Part shown: piece by piece, positions 48,142 to 56,342 of the stretch
Position numbering within the stretch: the stretch's first letter is position 1
Layout of the letters: each line of letters opens with the position of its first letter
Assembly: GCF_000621145.1 (NCBI RefSeq)
Contig: NZ_JHZB01000006.1
Location: 98,594-162,593, forward strand
From: Desulfobulbus elongatus DSM 2908
Lineage (GTDB): Bacteria > Desulfobacterota > Desulfobulbia > Desulfobulbales > Desulfobulbaceae
Direction of reading: 5' to 3'
Length of the DNA: 64,000 nucleotides
The notes under the pieces: model-generated
Databases searched by the model: none
Told to the model about the DNA's origin: nothing
What the model saw: the letters and a program-made list of their open reading frames with translations, nothing else
Translations under genes and position numbers: made by a program

Positions 48142-49202
48142 CAGTATCCTCCGGCCAGTTGGTGAGCATCTTCCGTCGATGGTTGGAGACATCGGAAACG
48201 TATGCCTTTCTTGCCCGTTTCGTGCATGCCAAAAGCCGGTCTGAAGAGAGTGCCGGCATTATCCGCGCCGATGACCCGGAAGACCTGTGCCACGAATTTC
48301 TGCTCTTTCTTGTCGACAGTTATTTAGATGCGGCAAAACTCTCTCCTGAACAGATTCTCCTCATCCGTTCTGCGCAGTATCGCCGGGTTCTCGAACTGGC
48401 CTGGGGACGATTCATCTGGCATCGCCGCGAAATCGCACGAAGCAAAAACCACAACCCGCGAGGATATCTGTACCGTCGTTTGCGGGAGATTCTCCAGCAT
48501 AACCCGGGGCGTTTTGTGGTAATTCGTAATCGGAGGGGCTACCTCTACTACTACCCGACCAGAAGCGTGGCGGAGCATGTGCGACCCAATATTGGGTCGG
48601 AAGAGGAACATTCGACCGGGTATGCCCAGTTTCTCCCACCTCCTCCGGCCACCGGGCAGACAGCGGAAAAATATCTGTTTTCGGAAAAGTGGCTCCTGGA
48701 CACAGCCGATTTTTTTTGGCATCAGGCCATGCAAGACGAAACCGAACCACTTGCGCTGCCTATCCGCGCATTATGCCGATACCTCGCCGACCATCATCCC
48801 TGGTTGAACAAGCCTCAGCGCCAGGAGGGAACAGAGTGGGATTGTGTCGACCAGCTTGTCGATGAACGGGAAACCCCTGAGGAACATTTGCAGCGTATCA
48901 ATGGACTGCAATCCGTCGTGTCCTTGGCCGCCCAATTGATTGCGACCTGGCCGGCGGAACAGCGACAGGTATTCGTTTTGCGCCTTGCCGATCCGCCGGT
49001 TCAATATGAAGCCATCGCCGAACGCCTGGGGCTGGCCAATCATAATCGTGCCTATGCCCTGCAGCAGAAAGCATTGCATTCCCTGCAGCGGTTCATCGGC
49101 AACTGGCCAGGCGTGCCACTGTCCGAACTGCCCGAGGAAGTCGCACTTTCATTTATCGAGGAAATGAAGCGGTTATGTAAAAACAGCCTGTTCTGTCCGT
49201 AA
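48138..49202 (+). CDS. sigma-70-family RNA polymerase sigma factor, CRISPR-associated
   Basis: A 354-residue factor. A sigma-2-like region is at about 40-140 (DDPEDLCHEFLLFLVDSYLDAA; NPRGYLYRRLREILQHN). Near 265-325 is a sigma-4-like helix-turn-helix: ATWPAEQRQVFVLRLAD, then YEAIAERLGLANHNRAYALQQKALHSL. The region between is not a typical sigma-3 domain. The final 30 residues are charged. ECF sigma factors are about 180-200 residues, so this one is long. It has a GAGAGGG site 7 bases before the ATG. It lies directly ahead of an anti-sigma-like protein and a Lon protease, so it is probably the output of that relay. Confidence 0.72.
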   Translation: MTVSSGQLVSIFRRWLETSETYAFLARFVHAKSRSEESAGIIRADDPEDLCHEFLLFLVDSYLDAAKLSPEQILLIRSAQYRRVLELAWGRFIWHRREIARSKNHNPRGYLYRRLREILQHNPGRFVVIRNRRGYLYYYPTRSVAEHVRPNIGSEEEHSTGYAQFLPPPPATGQTAEKYLFSEKWLLDTADFFWHQAMQDETEPLALPIRALCRYLADHHPWLNKPQRQEGTEWDCVDQLVDERETPEEHLQRINGLQSVVSLAAQLIATWPAEQRQVFVLRLADPPVQYEAIAERLGLANHNRAYALQQKALHSLQRFIGNWPGVPLSELPEEVALSFIEEMKRLCKNSLFCP

Positions 49203-49244
49203 CAACAGACAGGGCCCGAGCCTACTTTTTCTGTTTCGAGAACA

Positions 49245-50360
49245 ATGGAATCACTCCCTTTCCGCCTCGACGATCATCCGGCCTGGCAGCAGGCATGGCG
49301 CCTGCGATGCTGTCCACCTGATCGTCTACTGGTTAAGCCGCCCGATAACCGCTTGCGCGAGCATCTCGAAATCTGTCCCTGGTGCCGGGCGGCCATGGAG
49401 TTGCCCCTGTGCCCGATTCCGGAAGAAGATGCCTGCTGTCCCGCGGAAACGCCGCTCGGCTCAGGACAATTATATGCACTTGACTTGCAACTGGCCGGTT
49501 GGGGACCGAAGGCGAGATATTACAACCCGCCAGTCGTCCTGGTGCTCTCCCTGACAGACGCCCATTCGGTCTTTGTCTGCCAGACGTATGGGGACCCGGA
49601 TCTCGCCGGGCCGGATGACATCGCCCTGGGGGGCGGTTTCGCCGGCTTCGCGCAACCCTGGAATTGTTACACCCTGATGCGACAGGACCTCGGACTGCAT
49701 CTGGGAACGGTTGATGCGCTGGTGGCCGAGATGGTGCGCCGGCAAATCGATCAGGGCCGATTCTCCCCCCTGCCGGGATCGCTGCTCTGGTTTTTTCGGC
49801 AAATGGAGGTCGAAACCGGTTTTTTCTTCAGCAGCCGGTCCGTTGACCAATTGCTGGCCAGACATGAACGTGCCTCCATCCCTTTTCCGGCCGGGATCGA
49901 CAATGGCACAATACGGCGGGATCTGCACAGCCTGCCTGTCCGATTCCCATTGGTCGACCTTTCCGCCGCCTCAGTGGTTGATTTGCTGTTTTGGGCCGAA
50001 CCGGACCCGAAACATCTGCCATTGGCCGCCGCTGACACGGAGATCGTCCCTGCCCTGGTCTTCACCCTGGAGTACGGCCGTCTGACGGCGGCCGAGGTTG
50101 TGCCGCTCTCGGTATCGTTCTGCGAATATGCCGACAACCTTTTAACTGTCACCGGATCGATCGCATCGCTTCCCTCAGGTTCTCGCGCCTGGCTCTTTCG
50201 TTGGCACACCGGTGGTCAGTTGATCGAACCTTTGCCCGAACATGCAGGGCACGACAATCTCCTTTTTTGGGCGGCTTTTCCCTTGACTCCCGAACAGGCA
50301 ACGCAACCCGGTCATCTCGTTGTTCGCATTCTCCGGGAGGAAGGGGGAGGAAGTGACTGA
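49245..50360 (+). CDS. zinc anti-sigma-like protein (HX3CX2C) of unknown fold
   Basis: A 371-residue protein. The N-terminal 50 residues match the zinc anti-sigma/zf-HC2 pattern: Cys-Cys near 22-23, then REHLEICPWCRAAMEL with HX3CX2C (His40, Cys44, Cys47). The body carries PPVVLVLSLTDAHSVFVCQ, ..GPDDIALG.. and TVDALVAEMVR, faintly like a MazF/PemK beta barrel. The C-terminal half is probably beta-rich (EVVPLSVSFCEYADNLLTVTG). It lies between the sigma factor and the Lon protease and overlaps the latter. The obvious reading is that it holds the sigma factor until it is cut. That is inference from position and motif. Confidence 0.6.
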   Translation: MESLPFRLDDHPAWQQAWRLRCCPPDRLLVKPPDNRLREHLEICPWCRAAMELPLCPIPEEDACCPAETPLGSGQLYALDLQLAGWGPKARYYNPPVVLVLSLTDAHSVFVCQTYGDPDLAGPDDIALGGGFAGFAQPWNCYTLMRQDLGLHLGTVDALVAEMVRRQIDQGRFSPLPGSLLWFFRQMEVETGFFFSSRSVDQLLARHERASIPFPAGIDNGTIRRDLHSLPVRFPLVDLSAASVVDLLFWAEPDPKHLPLAAADTEIVPALVFTLEYGRLTAAEVVPLSVSFCEYADNLLTVTGSIASLPSGSRAWLFRWHTGGQLIEPLPEHAGHDNLLFWAAFPLTPEQATQPGHLVVRILREEGGGSD

Positions 50361-52440
50361 GAAAAACCACTGGCAGGAACTCCTCGTCTTTTTTCGCCAA
50401 GACGCATTGATTGCCGGCCGCCATCTTCGTCGGCCCTGTCCGGTTCCTTTGCCTTCGGTCTCCCTGCTCGAAGAGCTCCGCACCCTGGCCCGGCACCACG
50501 GACTTCTTCCTTTGTTCCATCGTCATCTGCTTTCCTCCCTGGCCCTGCCGGAAACTGCCCGACCGCACCCCGGCCAACTTCCGCAGGACGCCACTGCAAT
50601 CTGTCCCGGCTGTACTGAGGAGACATTGTTTCAGGCCCGTTGGTGCTGCTTGCCCATTCTCACCTGCCGGGGAGCAACGGCTTCGATCGTTTGGATGCTG
50701 CTCGGACACATGCCGGGATGGCAGGGATTCTCCTTCATCGGCGATCCTCAACCGCAAGCGAGCAGCCTGGAGGCCGCTATCACGGCCCAGACAGCCATCG
50801 GGCACGACCTGCAGTCACCGGACTACGGGTTCCTTGCCGTGACGCTCCAGCATCCCGACGAGCCGCCGCTGACCGGTGGTTCCCTGGCGCTTTCGTTGGC
50901 CCTGGGCATGCTGCTTCTGGATCGGGGCAAGCGCTGGCCGGAAGGCGTCTATGCCAGCGGCGGCCTATCGGTTGCCGGCCGCATCCATAATATTGCCGGA
51001 GAGGTGCTGAAATACGGCAGAGTGGGCCAGGACATGAAAATGCTGATGTATCCGGACACCGGCCTGCTTGAACTCATCCCGGATGCCAAGGTGGTCCGCT
51101 GCGCGGATCTGGAACAGGCCGTCTTTGCTCTCGACTGTGTCCAAGAAGGGGCCGATGCGGGGAAAATCATCCTTTTTCGCGCCTGCCTGGCCAATCCCCG
51201 CCTGTTTCTTGAGCGGTTCAAATCGTTGCCTTTGGGGTTGCTGTCCTTTGCTGCCGGTCGGAAACTGCTCGCCCGGATCGGAAATGAGCGGCACCGGTTG
51301 TTCCCTGTGCTCGGCCGTTGCCTGGCCGATTGTCACGACGATCCCGAACGGGCCGCCGTTATTGCCGACCTGTTCAGCCCGGAGGAGATATCCGCCATAG
51401 CCCGGCAAGATTCCGACGAAGAGGCCTTGGTCGCCCATCGCTGGTGCGTGTCCCGGATCGCCTGCGCCAATCGCAATGGTGCCGTGGCCGACAGCCGGGC
51501 CTGGATCGATCTGGCTCAGACCTTGGAGTTCTCAGCGACTAAAGGAGTGGAAAAGGTCGATTACGCCAACCACGCTTTCGTCACCGCCCGGTTCAACCGC
51601 TACGATTTTCGACCCGAGCCGCCAGGAGATTTTGTCGAGTGTCTCGATATCGAACAGCGCCTATACGGGATCGCTCAGCGCGATAATCGCGTCCTTGGGG
51701 CCATGTACGGCACCCTGGCCCAGAATTATGGGTTCTGCGGGCCTGCCTGTCGACCACAGTTTGCCGACTGCATTCACAAGGCGGAGGAAGCTTTTGGCCG
51801 GAAATACCGCCGGGAAAGTCTGCGGCTGCTGGCCTACCAGATCTACAGCCTTCTGGATGGCGCTCAGTACAGTGAGGCGATGAAACTGCTCAACCGTTAC
51901 CTGGGTACGCCTGCCGGGGGTGGTCCCCAACAGTGGATCGATGCGATGCTGTGCCTCTGGCGGCGACCAACGGAGCATACCCCGTTTCAGACCGCTACCG
52001 TCTGTCGCCTGCTGGTGGAACTGACCCATACCGGCAATCTCTGGCCGCAACCGGACTGGTGCCGCTCTCTGGCCGCCATGCTCCCCGGTCGACTGTCGCA
52101 CCCCTGGCAGCTGACCGCCTGCAATCTCGGGCAACTGTTCAATGCCGCCGGCCTGCACGACCAGGGCGCGGCGCTGCTCCATCGTTCGGTCGACGCCTGC
52201 AGGGCCGGGGGGATAACCATGGTGCCCATGGCCCTGATGCCTTTGGCTGTTCTCAACGACCTGTATCCCGGCGATGCCGGGATAGGGTCGGTTTGCGCTG
52301 AAATCGTACAAAAAATACGGACAAGCGGCCTGTTGCATCGACCGCATTTTCAACCGCTCATGGATGCGACGACTCCGGTGCAGATCCTGGAAGAAGTGTT
52401 GGCCGACCCCGGCCGTTATTTTCCGTTCAGTTATCGATAA
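50353..52440 (+). CDS. Lon-type (S16) protease domain with helical C-terminal repeats
   Basis: A 695-residue protein (GTG start 50353, behind GGGGGAGGAA). A CPGC...CC cysteine set near 84-99 may bind zinc. The next part is a Lon catalytic domain: EPPLTGGSLALSLALGMLL (shortened here) with the Ser at about 177, and VYASGGLSVAGRIHNIAGEVLK with the Lys at about 220. The Ser-Lys distance is exactly 43 residues, the same as Ser679-Lys722 of E. coli Lon. No AAA+ ATPase and no recognisable SAVED domain are present. The rest (about 290-695) is alpha-helical, TPR-like (RRESLRLLAYQIYSLLDGAQYSEAMKLLNRYL in pieces). It is probably a signal-controlled protease; the substrate candidate is its upstream neighbour. 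Confidence 0.72.
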   Translation: MTEKNHWQELLVFFRQDALIAGRHLRRPCPVPLPSVSLLEELRTLARHHGLLPLFHRHLLSSLALPETARPHPGQLPQDATAICPGCTEETLFQARWCCLPILTCRGATASIVWMLLGHMPGWQGFSFIGDPQPQASSLEAAITAQTAIGHDLQSPDYGFLAVTLQHPDEPPLTGGSLALSLALGMLLLDRGKRWPEGVYASGGLSVAGRIHNIAGEVLKYGRVGQDMKMLMYPDTGLLELIPDAKVVRCADLEQAVFALDCVQEGADAGKIILFRACLANPRLFLERFKSLPLGLLSFAAGRKLLARIGNERHRLFPVLGRCLADCHDDPERAAVIADLFSPEEISAIARQDSDEEALVAHRWCVSRIACANRNGAVADSRAWIDLAQTLEFSATKGVEKVDYANHAFVTARFNRYDFRPEPPGDFVECLDIEQRLYGIAQRDNRVLGAMYGTLAQNYGFCGPACRPQFADCIHKAEEAFGRKYRRESLRLLAYQIYSLLDGAQYSEAMKLLNRYLGTPAGGGPQQWIDAMLCLWRRPTEHTPFQTATVCRLLVELTHTGNLWPQPDWCRSLAAMLPGRLSHPWQLTACNLGQLFNAAGLHDQGAALLHRSVDACRAGGITMVPMALMPLAVLNDLYPGDAGIGSVCAEIVQKIRTSGLLHRPHFQPLMDATTPVQILEEVLADPGRYFPFSYR

Positions 52441-52548
52441 AAAGACAGGGTGCGTTCAAAAAAGAAAAAACCTGCCCGTAAGGGAAAGCAGAAACAAACA
52501 ACGCGGATGCCCCGTACCAACCGGATAACTGAACAGGAACAGCACGAT

Positions 52549-52938
52549 ATGCCCCGACTTTTTTTGATGTTCAATCACACCTTCACCCTCATTCAACAGG
52601 AAAGCGCCCGCCGCGAGTTGGGGGTGGATGCCATTCTGGAACCACCGCTGGAGCTGCGCCGCCGCTGGGCCAATATCCCCCCGGAAGAACCGAGCCTGCG
52701 CCTCTGGTTGCAGCCCATGCGCGACTGGTTGGCCGATCGCGCCCAACCGGGAGATTATCTTTTGATTCAAGGAGATTTCGGGGCCTGTTACCTGATGGTC
52801 CGCTTTGCCCTGGAACGCAATCTCATCCCGGTCTACGCCACCACCGAACGCCATGCCCACGAAGAGCATCTCGGCGACGGCCGGGTCAGGCTGGAGCACA
52901 CCTTCGACCATGTCCGCTTCCGGCGGTATGGGGAGTGA
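52549..52938 (+). CDS. csx20: Csx20-family CRISPR-associated protein
   Basis: A 129-residue protein beginning MPRLFLMFNHTFT, with PGDYLLIQGDFGACYLMVRFALERNLIPVYATTERHA (in parts). These are the characteristic segments of Csx20. Csx20 proteins occur with type III systems and are predicted to be ring nucleases or cOA sensors. The frame is open upstream to 52450 with a Lys-rich extension, but the conserved start is used here. A short run of AGGA lies upstream. It sits between the Lon gene and cas6. Confidence 0.78.
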   Translation: MPRLFLMFNHTFTLIQQESARRELGVDAILEPPLELRRRWANIPPEEPSLRLWLQPMRDWLADRAQPGDYLLIQGDFGACYLMVRFALERNLIPVYATTERHAHEEHLGDGRVRLEHTFDHVRFRRYGE

Positions 52939-52978
52939 ATACTTTGCCGCTCCGGGAACAAGGAATGAGCGAGGAACC

Positions 52979-53914
52979 ATGACTATCCCTTTGCACCATT
53001 TTACTTTTCATTGCCGTTGGACCACCGAGGCCCGATTGCCGGAGTATCTCGGTTCAGCCTTGCGCGGCGCTTTCGGCTGGGCACTGAAGAAGAGCAGTTG
53101 CGCCCTGAAAAATCAGGATTGCGGGGTCTGTATTCTGCGGCAGCGCTGTGCCTACGCCTGGATTTTCGAAACTGAACGCTACAGGGACACCGCTGGCCGT
53201 CAGGTCAATGCCCGGCCGCACCCCTATGTTCTTCAGCCGGGAAACAACACCAGCGGCCAACGACAGCCTTGTGGGGAATGGTCCTTCGAATTGCTGCTCA
53301 TCGGCCGGAGTATCGATTTCCTCCCCCATATCGTCTATAGCGTGCAGCAGATGGGCGAGGTCGGTATCGGCGCGGCGACCCGGAACGGGCTGGGACGTTT
53401 TGTTCTCGAGAAAATCGATGATGGCGCCACATTTATTTTCGACGATCACAGCGGACGGTTGCATCACCCACCGACAACCGTTGAGTTGGGATTGGCTGAG
53501 CCTCCTGAAGAACCGGTGCACACGTTGCGTTGCACCTTGGATACCCCCTTGCGGCTGAAACAAGGCGACTCGCTGCAAAAGGACCTGCCCTTTCACGTCC
53601 TTATTCGGGCTGCCCTGCGCCGAATTGCGGCCCTGGAAACAGCCTACGGTCAAGGCGAACCGGCCTTGGACTACAGCGGCCTGGTCCGCCGGGCCGAGCA
53701 GGTTGAAACCACCGCCTCCACGATTCGCTGGCACGAGACGCTGCGCTTCAGCAACCGCCAACAACAGAAAGTTTCCCTGAGCGGCCTGATCGGCACCACC
53801 GAATACCGTGGGGATCTGAACGAGTTTGTGCCCCTGCTCGAATATGCCGGCCGGGTCAACCTCGGCAAACAGACCGTGTTCGGGTTGGGGAAGATGACGA
53901 TGGAATGGAATTGA
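52979..53914 (+). CDS. cas6: CRISPR RNA-processing endoribonuclease Cas6
   Basis: A 311-residue RAMP protein. N-terminal LPEYLGSALRGAFGWALKK, then a cysteine cluster (CGVCILRQRCAYAWIFE), then VGIGAATRNGLGRFVLE, and the C-terminal Gly-rich loop GRVNLGKQTVFGLGKM. This is the Cas6 family that cuts pre-crRNA at the repeat. The start at 52979 is supported by GAGGAACC. The array it would process is not in the window. Confidence 0.88.
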   Translation: MTIPLHHFTFHCRWTTEARLPEYLGSALRGAFGWALKKSSCALKNQDCGVCILRQRCAYAWIFETERYRDTAGRQVNARPHPYVLQPGNNTSGQRQPCGEWSFELLLIGRSIDFLPHIVYSVQQMGEVGIGAATRNGLGRFVLEKIDDGATFIFDDHSGRLHHPPTTVELGLAEPPEEPVHTLRCTLDTPLRLKQGDSLQKDLPFHVLIRAALRRIAALETAYGQGEPALDYSGLVRRAEQVETTASTIRWHETLRFSNRQQQKVSLSGLIGTTEYRGDLNEFVPLLEYAGRVNLGKQTVFGLGKMTMEWN

Positions 53915-53959
53915 TACACATTGAGCGGTTGCCGTTCATCACAACAACAGGAGCAATCC

Positions 53960-55264
53960 ATGGCAAAGGTATTCGTGAGTTTTTTGGGGACAGGGCCGTA
54001 CTCCAAAGCTAAATATTGTTGGACGAAAAGGTCGGACATAATCGTGGATGTTCGTTTCGCACAGACAGCTATTCTCAAATTTCTAGAAGAGCAAAAGACA
54101 GCGGAAGAACCCGTCGAAAGGTTAATCCTTTTTTGTACGGAGAAATCCCGCAAACAGCTTCCTGTTCTTGAAGAGGAAATGCGGTTACACCTGCGAACAG
54201 TACCGGACCCATTCCCTCCCGGCGTTCTCGTCCCTGAAGAAATGACCGCTCCTAATCAATGGAAGTGGTTTGAGCAACTTCTGAGGTATATAGATCAGGG
54301 GGATACTCTGATCATTGACTTTACCCATGGCTTTCGGTCCGTTCCCATTGTCTTTTCCAGCGCGATTGGTTTCTTGCGCCGGGCAAAGGACATCAAACTG
54401 GCACACGCCCTTTATGCTTGGTGGGACAAGGAGGAGCCCGACAAGGAGCATCCCATCGTCGACATGCGTGATTTTTACGTGATCAACGACTGGGCCGAGG
54501 CCGTGGCCCGGCTCGCCGATGACGCCGATGCCCGTAAATTGGGAGAGTTGGCGAAAAATACCGAAGTGGAGTCGTTACAACCACTGGCGAACGAGCACCT
54601 GATTGACGCGTTTGCGGAAATGACCGACTGCATCCGCAATGTCGATGTCAACAACATCGGCAAGAAGGTTGAGGCTGCCCTGGAACGAGTCGAACAGGCC
54701 CGAACAAAGACCTCCGGTTCCGCTCGGGTGATGCTTGATCTGGTTTGGAACAAATTCAGCACGCTGTCTGTTCCGACCAGCGGCCGTTACGATCAGGCCT
54801 ATTTCAGGAGCCAACTGGAGATTATCCGGGTACTGCTCGAACACCGCCTGTTCATGCAGGCCTTCACCGCCATGCGGGAGTTGGTCGGATCGATCGGCAT
54901 GATTGGATTAAGCGGAAAATACAGCAAACAAATGTCTTGTGCCGATGGCAGGAAATACAGAAGCAGGTTTGCCGAGGTTTTTGTCAACCTGATGCAATAC
55001 GCACAGGATAATTGGCGGTTTAGCGATCAAGCTGCCACAGATAAGGAAATACTGATGCCTTGGTTTAATACATTGCAGGATGTTGGGGTTGAACCGCAAT
55101 TAAGGCGAATCGTCAAACCGTTAGTCGACACAAGAAACGGCTTTGACCATGCCTGGACGGCAAAAGCTGAAGCTCAACAGGATGTGGAACAACAAGGAAA
55201 AGAAGATTTGACCACCCTCGACACTATCATAACCCAGTTGGTCGAACAACGACTGATTTCGTGA
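53960..55264 (+). CDS. csx2: CARF-HEPN ribonuclease, Csx1/Csx2 family
   Basis: A 434-residue protein. N-terminal CARF domain (MAKVFVSFLGTGPYSKAKYCW and DFTHGFRSVPIVFSSAIGFLRRA) binds cyclic oligoadenylate. The C-terminal HEPN domain has the catalytic motif R392-NGFD-H397 (RX4H). The TM1812/Csx2 type is typical with Cmr systems. It would be switched on by Cas10-made cOA and degrade RNA. AGGAG precedes the ATG by 8 bases. It lies between cas6 and cmr1. Confidence 0.87.
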   Translation: MAKVFVSFLGTGPYSKAKYCWTKRSDIIVDVRFAQTAILKFLEEQKTAEEPVERLILFCTEKSRKQLPVLEEEMRLHLRTVPDPFPPGVLVPEEMTAPNQWKWFEQLLRYIDQGDTLIIDFTHGFRSVPIVFSSAIGFLRRAKDIKLAHALYAWWDKEEPDKEHPIVDMRDFYVINDWAEAVARLADDADARKLGELAKNTEVESLQPLANEHLIDAFAEMTDCIRNVDVNNIGKKVEAALERVEQARTKTSGSARVMLDLVWNKFSTLSVPTSGRYDQAYFRSQLEIIRVLLEHRLFMQAFTAMRELVGSIGMIGLSGKYSKQMSCADGRKYRSRFAEVFVNLMQYAQDNWRFSDQAATDKEILMPWFNTLQDVGVEPQLRRIVKPLVDTRNGFDHAWTAKAEAQQDVEQQGKEDLTTLDTIITQLVEQRLIS

Positions 55265-55280
55265 AACAGGAGGTGAAAAC

Positions 55281-56342
55281 GTGATCATCACCAGATACTA
55301 CAACACGACAACCCTGCACCTGACCGTCGAGTTTCTCACCCCGACCTTTCTGGGCGGCGCGGATCAGAACGCAGAATTGCGGACCGCACCCTTCAAGAAT
55401 TTGCTCCGTCAGTGGTGGCGGGTGGCAGTTGGAAGCAAAAAAAAGGATGTAAAGGAGATGTTGACGGCGGAAGGCGATCTGTTTGGCTCGGTGTTGGACG
55501 ACAGTAAGGCCAGCGCAAGCAGGGTGCGTCTCATGCTGACTCCGGTTGAAGGAGATTTTTCATTTTCCGGGCAGGAGGTTGATTTTGGTAAAACATCGCA
55601 CCCGGAAGTCAAGGGTGGCATGAAGGTTTCCAATGCTTTGTATTTGGGTTTCGGACCGATCACCTACAAAGGAGGTCAGACAGAAACAAAAAGATACATC
55701 GCCCCAGGGAGCAAGGCTAAACTTGATATCTCGTTTCCGAAACTCAACGAGGCTGATCTGCGTGAGATTCTGGAATACGTCGATGCCTTTGGTACGTTTG
55801 GTTCCAGGTCCAGAAATGGTTGGGGATCAGTTTCGTTTTCAGGAGATGTGTTTCAGCGGAAAGATACCCGGGCCTTTGCCGCGGTTGCCGTCTCTCGCTT
55901 GCTTGATCCTGAACAAGGAAAACCGTATCCGGCTTCCTTGGGTAGTGACGGCGAAGGTATTCTGTGTTGGGAGACCCATCCACTCGGGAATGATTGGAAG
56001 ACGACCATGAAAACTCTGGCTGAGATGTACATGAACTTACGGACAGGAATCAACATCAAACCGCAAGGGCTGCAAGAGAGGCACATACTCGGTTATCCAG
56101 TGACGAATCATGCCGTCTCTGACAGGGACTGGGGCGGCAATGAAGGCCGCATGCCCTCCCAGCTTCGGCTTATGGTCAAACGGAATTTAAACGATCAATT
56201 GGTCGGCCGAATACTCCATCTACCCCATAAATTGCCCAAAAAATGGAATAACGGTTTGGGCCAGGAACTCGATATCTGGAAAAAAATCCACGCCCGACTC
56301 GACGCCAACAAACAATTCCATCGCTGCGGGGGTGCGCAATGA
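55281..56342 (+). CDS. cmr1: type III-B effector subunit Cmr1 (Cas7 family)
   Basis: A 353-residue RAMP protein: LTVEFLTPTFLGGADQ, the basic segment LRTAPFKNLLRQWWR typical of Cmr1, and FGSRSRNGWGSVSF. Cmr1 binds the 3' end of the target RNA in the effector complex. A perfect AGGAGGTG site precedes the GTG start. It overlaps cmr2 by 4 bases. Confidence 0.92.
   Translation: MIITRYYNTTTLHLTVEFLTPTFLGGADQNAELRTAPFKNLLRQWWRVAVGSKKKDVKEMLTAEGDLFGSVLDDSKASASRVRLMLTPVEGDFSFSGQEVDFGKTSHPEVKGGMKVSNALYLGFGPITYKGGQTETKRYIAPGSKAKLDISFPKLNEADLREILEYVDAFGTFGSRSRNGWGSVSFSGDVFQRKDTRAFAAVAVSRLLDPEQGKPYPASLGSDGEGILCWETHPLGNDWKTTMKTLAEMYMNLRTGINIKPQGLQERHILGYPVTNHAVSDRDWGGNEGRMPSQLRLMVKRNLNDQLVGRILHLPHKLPKKWNNGLGQELDIWKKIHARLDANKQFHRCGGAQ

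Noticed and set aside
50353..52440. SAVED or CARF sensor in the Lon protein
   Set aside because: Nothing in the N-terminal 170 or the C-terminal 400 residues resembles these by eye; a profile search is still needed.
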